Assembly: GCA_003161835.1 (NCBI GenBank)
Contig: PMNO01000636.1
Coordinates: 1-9,315, forward strand
DNA: 9,315 bases
Reading direction: 5' to 3'
Source of the DNA: Myxococcales bacterium
GTDB lineage: Bacteria > Myxococcota_A > Polyangia > Fen-1088
The notes beneath the pieces are model-generated. The model saw only the letters and a program-made list of their open reading frames with translations, had not been told where the DNA came from and did no database searches. Within the stretch, counting starts at the first letter, position 1. Each line of letters starts with the position of its first letter. The position numbers and the translations under genes are program-made. Below are positions 1 to 5,296 of the stretch, one piece after another.

Positions 1-420
1 GAAGTGGCTGGGGCAAAGGTCCCCATGGAGCCCGGGTCGTTCTTCGCCATGTGGAATTGCCATTTTCGCCTCCACCACGAACTTCTACCCGTGATCGAGG
101 GACTGCTCGGTCGAGTGAAGCTGGTGCTGCTTTCCAACGTGAACGAGATGCACTGGCGCTTCGTCCGCCCGCTCATTCCGCTGTTCGAGCGCTTTGACGA
201 CCTCGTCCTTTCCTACCAACTTCACATGGCCAAGCCCGACCCCGAGATCTTCCAAGCCATGTTGATCCGCTCTAGCCTGCGCGCCGAGGAAACCGCCTAC
301 TTCGACGATGTTCCACGCTACATCGAGGTGGCTTCGGCTCTCAGAATCCACGCTCGCGTATTCACCAACACGCCGACGTTTCGAACCCAGCTCGCCGAGC
401 TGGGCCTAGCCGAGGCCTAG
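1..420 (+). CDS. HAD-superfamily hydrolase (subfamily IA-like), 5'-truncated by the window edge
   Basis: This is the C-terminal part of a haloacid-dehalogenase-type phosphohydrolase, probably a cytosolic small-molecule phosphatase of unknown substrate. Counting from the GTG codon at position 4 (138 residues), HAD motif II is seen as LLSN with Ser44, motif III as AKPDPEIF with Lys77, and motif IV as YFDD with Asp101/Asp102, in the usual order and spacing for subfamily IA. Motif I (DxDxT/V), which carries the nucleophilic Asp, is absent. The frame is open to base 1, so the real start and roughly 60 N-terminal residues should lie upstream of the window; neither the GTG at 4 nor the ATG at 25 is likely to be the start. 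The gene ends in TAG, 6 bp from the stop of the convergent gene. No signal peptide can be assessed. The family call is secure; the substrate is unknown. Confidence 0.88.
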   Translation, partial: EVAGAKVPMEPGSFFAMWNCHFRLHHELLPVIEGLLGRVKLVLLSNVNEMHWRFVRPLIPLFERFDDLVLSYQLHMAKPDPEIFQAMLIRSSLRAEETAYFDDVPRYIEVASALRIHARVFTNTPTFRTQLAELGLAEA

Positions 421-426
421 TGCCGT

Positions 427-753
427 CTAGTCGATCCCAGCCGCATCCAGGATTTCGACTTCCGCGGCAGCGCTATCGAGAAGGTCGGCGTCAACCAAGG
501 GTGACACATCTTCGCCAGCCTCGGGCGCCGAGGAAGCGTCGTTGGTTGGGGCTACCACCACGATCTGCGGCCCGCACGTGCCGTTCCCAGTCGAACCCTG
601 ATTGCAGACAAGCCCACTCGCACAGTCCGAGTTGACCTGGCAGCGTCCGCCTTCGTTCTGGCCGCAGGCAACGGAAAGGAGGACAACGGCTGTCAGGCCG
701 AGAAGGCAAAAGGTCGTGCCAAGAATTCGTCGCATGGAGGGCTGGCTTACCAT
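427..753 (-). CDS. small Cys-containing lipoprotein of unknown function
   Basis: This is a 108-residue predicted lipoprotein whose function I do not recognise. The start is set at ATG 753 because GAGGA lies 5 nt upstream; the inner ATG at 735 has no ribosome binding site. A basic n-region (Met7-Arg-Arg) and a hydrophobic stretch (about 10-29) lead to SVAC with lipid-anchor Cys30. The mature part begins with a compact Cys module, Cys38, Cys44, Cys50 and Cys60 (C-x5-C-x5-C-x9-C), containing the NSDCASGLVC element that recurs in many myxobacterial surface lipoproteins. After about residue 72 the chain is Ala/Asp/Glu-rich, acidic and probably disordered. The likely location is the periplasm or cell surface, with two disulfides possible. 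It is convergent with the HAD gene (6 bp between stops) and divergent from the M2 peptidase. The longer frame reaching back to 882 overlaps the peptidase start and is not used. Confidence 0.72.
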   Translation of the reverse strand: MVSQPSMRRILGTTFCLLGLTAVVLLSVACGQNEGGRCQVNSDCASGLVCNQGSTGNGTCGPQIVVVAPTNDASSAPEAGEDVSPLVDADLLDSAAAEVEILDAAGID

Positions 754-797
754 CCTGGTCCTCGTTCGTAAAGCCCGGTCCGTGCTAGTTTCGGGCC
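754..797. promoter_or_regulatory. divergent 44-bp intergenic control region
   Basis: These 44 bases separate the start codons of the divergent small lipoprotein (minus) and M2 peptidase (plus). Both 5' leaders must lie here, and at least one promoter probably extends into the opposite gene's 5' end. I see no convincing -35/-10 pair on either strand and no clear operator palindrome. The peptidase start has only a weak purine-poor sequence upstream. The role follows from the gene layout, not from a recognised motif. Confidence 0.4.
759..763 (-). promoter_or_regulatory. ribosome binding site deciding the start of the small lipoprotein
   Basis: On the minus strand GAGGA lies 5 nt before the ATG at 753. 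The alternative ATG at 735 is preceded by a pyrimidine-rich CCCTCC instead. This favours the start six codons upstream of the basic Met-Arg-Arg segment. Confidence 0.6.
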
Positions 798-2624
798 ATG
801 TCACGCCGACTGCCCATCCTTGTCGCCTCCAGCGCGCTGGCTGCCACGCTGCTGGCCACCCTCGGTCTGCATGCCGGCTCAAGCAGAAAAGCGACCCCGC
901 AAGAGCGCGAGGCCCGTGCTTTTCTTGAAGTCGCGAGCGGCCTGGTCCAGCCGCTGCAGACCGTGGCCAATCAAGCTGCTTGGACGGCTGCCACCGACGT
1001 CACGCCCGAACACACGGCCGCGCGCACCGCCGCGGACAAGGCCCTGGCCGCGGTTTCGGGGTCCAAACTGGTGATCGGGAAGACGCGGGCACTGCTCAAG
1101 CAGAAGAGCGACCTCGATCCGCTGTCGGTGCGCCAGCTGACCAAGCTGCTGCTTGCCGCCGCCGACAACCCAGCCACCCTTCCCGAAGTCGTCGCCAAAC
1201 GCATCGAAGCCGAGGCCCGACAATCCGCCATCCTGGATGGATACGCCTTTTGCTTGCAAGCCGGTCCAGGCGGTGCCTGCGTCCGGCCAACCTCGGCCAA
1301 CGACATCGACGAAATCCTGCGCAAGTCACGCAACCTCAAAGAGCGCGAGCAGGCCTGGGTGGCGTCGAAAGAGATCGGACGCAAGCTCAAGCCCGGCCTC
1401 ACCGAGCTGCAAACCCTGCGCAACCAGGTCGCACGCGAGATGGGCTATTCGTCCTTCTTTGCCCTGCAAGTCGCGGACTACGGCATGACCGTGGCCGAGA
1501 TGATGGAGCTTGTGGACGGCATGATCGCCGCGGTTGCGCCCGTCTACGATGGCCTGCACTGCTTTGCCAAGCACACCCTAGCCCAACGCTACAAGCAACC
1601 GGTACCACGCCTGATTCCGGCGCACTGGATCGGCAACCGCTGGGCGCAATCGTGGCCTGGTCTCATCGACAGCGCCAACCTCGATCCCTTCTTCAAGAAC
1701 AAAAGCCGTGAGTTCATCGTGCGCACCGCCGAGGATTTCTATGTTTCGCTCGGCTTCCCGCGCCTGCCCGAAAGTTTTTGGCAAAAATCCGATCTCTACC
1801 CAGTGGATCGCGGCAGCCCACGCAAGAAAAACAGCCACGCCTCGGCCTGGCACATCGACGGTGAAGGCGACGTGCGCTCGCTCATGAGCGTCGAGCCCAA
1901 TCCGCAGTGGTTCGGTACGGCCCACCACGAGCTCGGCCACATCTACTACTACATGTCCTATACCCGGCCCGAGGTGCCGTTTCTCCTGCGCGCCGGCGCC
2001 AACCGCGCTTTCCACGAGGCCGTGGGCGAACTGGTGCGCCTGGCCAGCGAACAGATGCCCTATCTGCGCAAGCTGGGTCTGGTCCGCCAGGGCCAAGAAC
2101 CCGACGCCGCGGGTTGGCTGTTGCAGACGGCGCTGGATTCGATCGTGTTCCTGCCTTTCGCGGCCGGCACCATGACCCACTTCGAGCGCGACCTCTACGA
2201 AGGCGAGCTGCCACCCTCCGAATGGCAAGCCCGCTGGTGGCAGTACGTCTCACGCTACCAGGGCGTGCAAGCACCCAAGGCCCGCGGTGAAGAACTTTGC
2301 GACGCTTGCACCAAGACCCACATCAACGACGATCCCGCGCAGTACTACGACTACGCCCTGGCCAGCCTCATCAAATTCCAGCTGCACGACCACATCTGTA
2401 CCAAGATCCTCAAACAAGACGTGCGCGCCTGCGACTACTCGGGCAGCCAGGAAGTCGGACACTTCCTGCAGAAAATCCTGGCCAAGGGCGCCGCCCGCGA
2501 CTGGCGTGAGGTCATGCGCGAGGCGACCGGCGAGGACATCGGCCCGCGCGCTATGCTCGCCTATTTCGAGCCCCTCGTCGCGGATCTGGAGAAGCGCAAC
2601 TTGGGTCTAGACTGCTCGCGCTGA
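798..2624 (+). CDS. secreted M2-family (ACE-like) zinc peptidyl-dipeptidase
   Basis: This 608-residue protein is a bacterial homologue of angiotensin-converting enzyme, predicted to release C-terminal dipeptides from peptides in the periplasm or outside the cell. Its length fits a signal peptide plus one catalytic domain. The N-terminus (MSRR, hydrophobic to about residue 26, LHA before Gly27) is a Sec signal peptide. Seen in order: HASAW at 347-351, which matches the ACE substrate-binding His353 segment; the zinc motif HELGH at 377-381; third zinc ligand Glu407 in FHEAVGE; Trp480-Trp481; Lys506 and His508 of KTHIN, matching the ACE residues that hold the substrate carboxylate; and Tyr516 and Tyr519, matching Tyr520/Tyr523. 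Cys534 and Cys545 match the ACE Cys538-Cys550 disulfide. Val484 and Asp518 replace the two ACE chloride-site arginines, Arg489 and Arg522. All catalytic residues checked are present, so it should be active. The start is ATG 798; the ribosome binding site is weak. Its stop is 6 bp from the convergent gene's stop. Confidence 0.95.
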   Translation: MSRRLPILVASSALAATLLATLGLHAGSSRKATPQEREARAFLEVASGLVQPLQTVANQAAWTAATDVTPEHTAARTAADKALAAVSGSKLVIGKTRALLKQKSDLDPLSVRQLTKLLLAAADNPATLPEVVAKRIEAEARQSAILDGYAFCLQAGPGGACVRPTSANDIDEILRKSRNLKEREQAWVASKEIGRKLKPGLTELQTLRNQVAREMGYSSFFALQVADYGMTVAEMMELVDGMIAAVAPVYDGLHCFAKHTLAQRYKQPVPRLIPAHWIGNRWAQSWPGLIDSANLDPFFKNKSREFIVRTAEDFYVSLGFPRLPESFWQKSDLYPVDRGSPRKKNSHASAWHIDGEGDVRSLMSVEPNPQWFGTAHHELGHIYYYMSYTRPEVPFLLRAGANRAFHEAVGELVRLASEQMPYLRKLGLVRQGQEPDAAGWLLQTALDSIVFLPFAAGTMTHFERDLYEGELPPSEWQARWWQYVSRYQGVQAPKARGEELCDACTKTHINDDPAQYYDYALASLIKFQLHDHICTKILKQDVRACDYSGSQEVGHFLQKILAKGAARDWREVMREATGEDIGPRAMLAYFEPLVADLEKRNLGLDCSR

Positions 2625-2630
2625 GAAGTC

Positions 2631-3854
2631 TCAAGGACAGGTTGACGACCCCATCCTGCAATCACCGGTCAAGCACATGTTTCCGGCGCAGCAGGGTTGG
2701 TTCTTGTCCCCACACTCCAAACAGGAGTTCGCGGGACTTCCAGACGATCTCTGGCAGCTGTACCCAGGCGAGCACGTCCCAGCGCCACCACCGGCGGCGC
2801 TACAGCACGGCTGAGTGGGCCCACCACAAGCCACGCAACTGGACTGTCCGCCCGGCGTCGAAGAAGCCTGGCACAAGGTATTGGGTGCCGTACAGCGATT
2901 GCCGGAGCAGCACGGATTGCCCAGCCCCCCGCATGTTCCGCAAGCGCCTTGCGAACACATACCCAAGGCTCCGCAAGCGCTGCCCGTGGCCAAGCAAGTC
3001 GGGGTGCCTGTGCCAATCCCAAAGGCCACGCAACAGCCGACGCCCGCGCCGCCCGCGCCGCTCGCGCACAGATTGCCAGAACAGCAGGGCTGGCCGGGGC
3101 CGCCGCATGCGGTACAAGTGGAACCGCTAAAAGTGCCGGGCGTACAGGTCGTCTTGCTTGCGGTGCAAGTGGACCCCTGGCAGCACTGCATGCCGGCACC
3201 TCCGCAGTTGCCGCAGGCCCCGTTCGAACAGGTTGCACTACTCGACGGGCTGGGGCAGCTTGCTCCGTTGGCGCGGCAAGCGCCGGCCACGCAACATCCG
3301 CCATTCGTGCAGGCATCTCCGGGGCAGCAAACCTGGCCAGATCCGCCGCAGGTGATTGCAGAGGTCCCGCCCGTGGCATTTCCGCCAGTAGCCTTTCCGC
3401 CAGTTCCAGTCACTCCGCCGGTGCGATTCACTCCGCCGGTGCCGGTGCCGCCCGTGCTGGTGCCGCCGGTTCCGGCGCCGCCAGTTCCCACGACGGCGCC
3501 GCCGGTTCCCGCGACGCGGCCCCCTGTTCCCACGCCGCCTGTGCCCACGGTGGCCCCCCCTGACGCTCCCGCGCTTCCCATACCGCCGGACGCGGCGGCC
3601 CCTGCACCGGTTCCTCCGGTGCCCTTGTTGCCGCCCGAGGAGCCCAAGATCCCTCCCGTTCCGGGAGCACCCCCGGTGCTCGAGCCTGGCTCACCACCCG
3701 TGGCGGCCACGGCATCGATGCCGCCGTCCAAATCTCCAGCCCACAGGGCCGTGCGTGTATACACGGGTGAGCCACACCCGGACTGCAACACCAGAACGCT
3801 TACCAGTGTCCAAAAAGGACCGGTCCACGATGCACGAAATGGGGAGTGTCTCAT
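2631..3854 (-). CDS. exported Cys-rich repeat protein with Gly/Thr-rich linker
   Basis: This is a 407-residue surface protein with no enzymatic domain that I recognise. Residues about 1-27 form an export signal ending in LQSGC. Cys27 could be lipidated, but Gln at -3 is unusual for a lipobox, so signal peptidase I cleavage is also possible. Residues about 52-165 are a low-complexity linker of GTGG, ATGG and GASGG units. Residues 169-407 hold 44 cysteines in six modules that begin at Cys169, 217, 250, 308, 343 and 381, each with C-x6-CC followed by x4-C; in module five the last spacing is longer, x9. The core reads like CGGPGQPCCSGNLC. This suggests a disulfide-dense rod or string of small knots. 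Similar Cys-rich proteins are common in myxobacteria, but their role is unknown. The start at ATG 3854 fits the signal peptide, although the ribosome binding site is weak. It is the last gene of the minus-strand run. Confidence 0.85.
   Translation of the reverse strand: MRHSPFRASWTGPFWTLVSVLVLQSGCGSPVYTRTALWAGDLDGGIDAVAATGGEPGSSTGGAPGTGGILGSSGGNKGTGGTGAGAAASGGMGSAGASGGATVGTGGVGTGGRVAGTGGAVVGTGGAGTGGTSTGGTGTGGVNRTGGVTGTGGKATGGNATGGTSAITCGGSGQVCCPGDACTNGGCCVAGACRANGASCPSPSSSATCSNGACGNCGGAGMQCCQGSTCTASKTTCTPGTFSGSTCTACGGPGQPCCSGNLCASGAGGAGVGCCVAFGIGTGTPTCLATGSACGALGMCSQGACGTCGGLGNPCCSGNRCTAPNTLCQASSTPGGQSSCVACGGPTQPCCSAAGGGAGTCSPGYSCQRSSGSPANSCLECGDKNQPCCAGNMCLTGDCRMGSSTCP
3360..3701 (-). repeat. 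coding low-complexity repeat: Gly/Thr-rich linker
   Basis: This DNA is a degenerate array of GGCGGNACNGGN-like units encoding residues about 52-165 of the Cys-rich protein (GTGG, ATGG and similar). The opposite strand reads as Pro/Val-rich and produces a long false reading frame. Such tracts usually act as flexible tethers and can change length by slippage. Confidence 0.75.
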
Positions 3855-3875
3855 TGCGATTCCGAGGCGGGCACC

Positions 3876-3902
3876 GATATACGGGACCGCTCACGGACAC
3901 AA
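3876..3902 (-). promoter_or_regulatory. possible promoter for the Cys-rich protein gene
   Basis: On the minus strand TTGTGT (3897-3902) and TATATC (3876-3881) are separated by 15 bp, about 22 bp before the ATG at 3854. The spacing is shorter than the sigma-70 optimum and the leader would be very short. The AT-rich hexamer stands out locally, but support is weak. Confidence 0.22.
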
Positions 3903-3919
3903 TCGACACTTCTGTGAAC

Positions 3920-3956
3920 CGCTTGAGCTTGAGCCGAGACCTCGCTCAGGCAAGCG
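3920..3956 (-). terminator. inverted repeat after the esterase gene, possible terminator or processing hairpin
   Basis: The arms CGCTTG (3920-3925) and CAAGCG (3951-3956) pair perfectly. Inside them TGAGC (3930-3934) pairs with GCTCA (3944-3948) around a 9-nt loop, with a small internal bulge between the two stems. On the minus strand it begins 20 bp after the esterase stop. No T-run follows, so it is not a classic intrinsic terminator; it could instead protect the mRNA 3' end. Confidence 0.35.
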
Positions 3957-3976
3957 CGCGCGCGTTCCCGAACCAG

Positions 3977-5197
3977 TTACTGCGCGGGCTTATAGCCACG
4001 CCACAGCCATTCCATCGCGAACGGCAAGTCGCCGTTCAGCATGGCTCCGCCGCCGTGGGGGATGCTGGCGTCGCCCCAGATGAAGCGAACGTGGTTGCCC
4101 TTGGCTTTGAGCGCGTTGGCCATCGCGCGGTTTGCTTCCAGCCAGCCGGGCATGTCGCCCATGCTCGAGGAGAAGAACACGCGTAGGGGGCTCATCGGCG
4201 CATCCATCACCGTCTGCGGGTACTTGTCCCCGCCTTTGCCGCCGATATTGCGGAACGTGCCGCTGCTGGTCAGCACCCGGTGGAAAGATTCAGGCTTGAA
4301 CCACGCGATCGAGAACGCGGCGATGCCACCCGAGCTGTTACCGGTCGCCGCCCGTCCCGCCGGATCGTCGGTGATGTTGTAACCCATGCCCTTCACCCAG
4401 GGCAGAACCTCCTGCATGATGAAGTCGCCATACTTTCCACTCACCGTGTCGTATTCGTCAGATCGATCCGCGGGGGTACTGGCGGGAATGAACAAATTGA
4501 TGGTGATCGGGGCCTTACCGGCCGCGATCAGATTGTCGTAGATGATCGGGAAACGCCCGACCCACTGCCGCCCGTCCTGAGTGACCATCAAGGCCGCCGG
4601 GACTTCCTTTTTGTACTGGGCAGGGACGTAGATCTGAATGGGGAAGCTGCGCCCGGGATAGATGGTCTTGCTGGCAAAATTCATCGGTCCCAACACCGCC
4701 CCGGCCGGTACCCCCGGCGCTCTGGTCAGTCCCGGAGGCTGATTCACATAGGGCGGATCAATTTGAAACTCGCCATCACCGTCGGTGCCCGGATCTACCT
4801 CAGTGGGGCCAGCGCCAGCTGGTGCGGATCCGTCGAGCGCGACCCCCGAACCACCAGTTGACGGCGAGCTGCCCGCATCCGAAGGGGTAGGAGCCCGCCC
4901 ACCAACTCCACGGCCACCTTGCCCGTTGACGCTGCCGCCCGAGCCTGACCCAGAGGCACCACCAGTGCCGACCACGGAAGCTCCGCCAGTACCGTCCACC
5001 GCGGCGCCTCCTGCGCCCTGGATCGCACCTCCGGAGCCGCTCGCCACGGAGCCGCCGGAACCGGAGATCGTCGTCGAACCACCAGTTGCGGAAGCGCCCG
5101 TGACGCCTCCGGAACCCCCCTGCGGCGCGTTCCCGGAAGCCGCGCACCCACCGAGCGCGCAGAGCAACGCCAAAATACTTCCACGGGACTTCATCAT
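3977..5197 (-). CDS. lipoprotein esterase, alpha/beta hydrolase (PF00756, enterochelin-esterase-like)
   Basis: This 406-residue membrane-anchored hydrolase probably cleaves an ester outside the inner membrane; the substrate is unknown. A short signal peptide ends in the lipobox LGGC with Cys18. Residues about 27-130 are a Gly/Ser/Thr-rich linker ending in an acidic Pro-containing stretch. The catalytic domain spans about 165-403, with QIYVPAQYK at the start. The nucleophile elbow GNSSGG places Ser288 as nucleophile, and His381 in IPHGGG near the end is the likely catalytic base. The acidic member is uncertain, with Asp348 in SMGDMPGW a candidate. The ending WLWRGYK is typical of this subfamily, which is often annotated as putative esterase or Fes-like; true siderophore esterase activity is not implied, since no siderophore genes are nearby. 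The start at ATG 5197 is supported by AAGGA 6 nt upstream; Met2 is a second ATG. It lies 99 bp after the DUF1592 gene on the same strand. Confidence 0.88.
   Translation of the reverse strand: MMKSRGSILALLCALGGCAASGNAPQGGSGGVTGASATGGSTTISGSGGSVASGSGGAIQGAGGAAVDGTGGASVVGTGGASGSGSGGSVNGQGGRGVGGRAPTPSDAGSSPSTGGSGVALDGSAPAGAGPTEVDPGTDGDGEFQIDPPYVNQPPGLTRAPGVPAGAVLGPMNFASKTIYPGRSFPIQIYVPAQYKKEVPAALMVTQDGRQWVGRFPIIYDNLIAAGKAPITINLFIPASTPADRSDEYDTVSGKYGDFIMQEVLPWVKGMGYNITDDPAGRAATGNSSGGIAAFSIAWFKPESFHRVLTSSGTFRNIGGKGGDKYPQTVMDAPMSPLRVFFSSSMGDMPGWLEANRAMANALKAKGNHVRFIWGDASIPHGGGAMLNGDLPFAMEWLWRGYKPAQ
4895..5119 (-). repeat. coding low-complexity repeat: Gly/Ser-rich linker of the esterase
   Basis: These bases encode residues about 27-101 of the esterase, made of SGSGG, GTGGAS and GAGG units. 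The segment links the lipid anchor to the catalytic domain and is probably disordered. The complementary strand reads as a Pro-rich false frame. Confidence 0.7.
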
Positions 5198-5296
5198 CGT
5201 TATTCCTTGCGCAGTCGCTCAGATGGGGGAGTTGAACACCGCGCGGGGGCGCGGCGCGACCGTCGATGATTGGCGACGGGGATTTGGCGACGGCTG
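5198..5296 (-). other. intergenic spacer between the DUF1592 and esterase genes, with a short hairpin
   Basis: CCGTCG (5260-5265) and CGACGG (5274-5279) form a 6-bp inverted repeat with an 8-nt loop, 17 bp after the DUF1592 stop on the minus strand. No T-run follows, only GC-rich sequence, so termination is uncertain. A 9-bp direct repeat TGGCGACGG occurs at 5271-5279 and 5285-5293. I see no convincing promoter for the esterase, so read-through from upstream is plausible. Confidence 0.35.
5204..5208 (-). promoter_or_regulatory. ribosome binding site of the esterase gene
   Basis: On the minus strand AAGGA lies 6 nt before ATG 5197. This supports the first of two adjacent ATG codons as the start and shows that the gene can be translated independently of the one before it. 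Confidence 0.6.

Noticed and set aside
754..882. N-terminal extension of the small lipoprotein to 882
   Set aside because: It would overlap the peptidase start and bury the signal peptide 50 residues in. The ATG at 753 has a good ribosome binding site and gives a normal signal peptide.
1578..2228. 216-residue minus-strand frame inside the M2 peptidase gene
   Set aside because: A GC-biased shadow of a gene with all catalytic motifs on the plus strand; no domain or ribosome binding site.
2622..2633. Inverted repeat TGAGA-AG-TCTCA between the convergent stops as a terminator
   Set aside because: The stem is too short, the loop would be 2 nt, and the symmetry comes largely from two opposing TGA stop codons.
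3360..3701. CRISPR-like or intergenic tandem repeat
   Set aside because: The periodicity is a coding Gly/Thr linker with degenerate units and no unique spacers.
2815..4083. 422-residue plus-strand frame opposite the Cys-rich gene
   Set aside because: Its Pro/Val-rich sequence is the complement of the Gly/Thr linker and Cys repeats. It has no signal or domain, while the minus frame has an export signal and six regular Cys modules.
3977..5197. Siderophore (enterochelin) esterase as a specific function
   Set aside because: Only the broad PF00756 fold is supported; there are no siderophore uptake or synthesis genes nearby and the protein is an exported lipoprotein.
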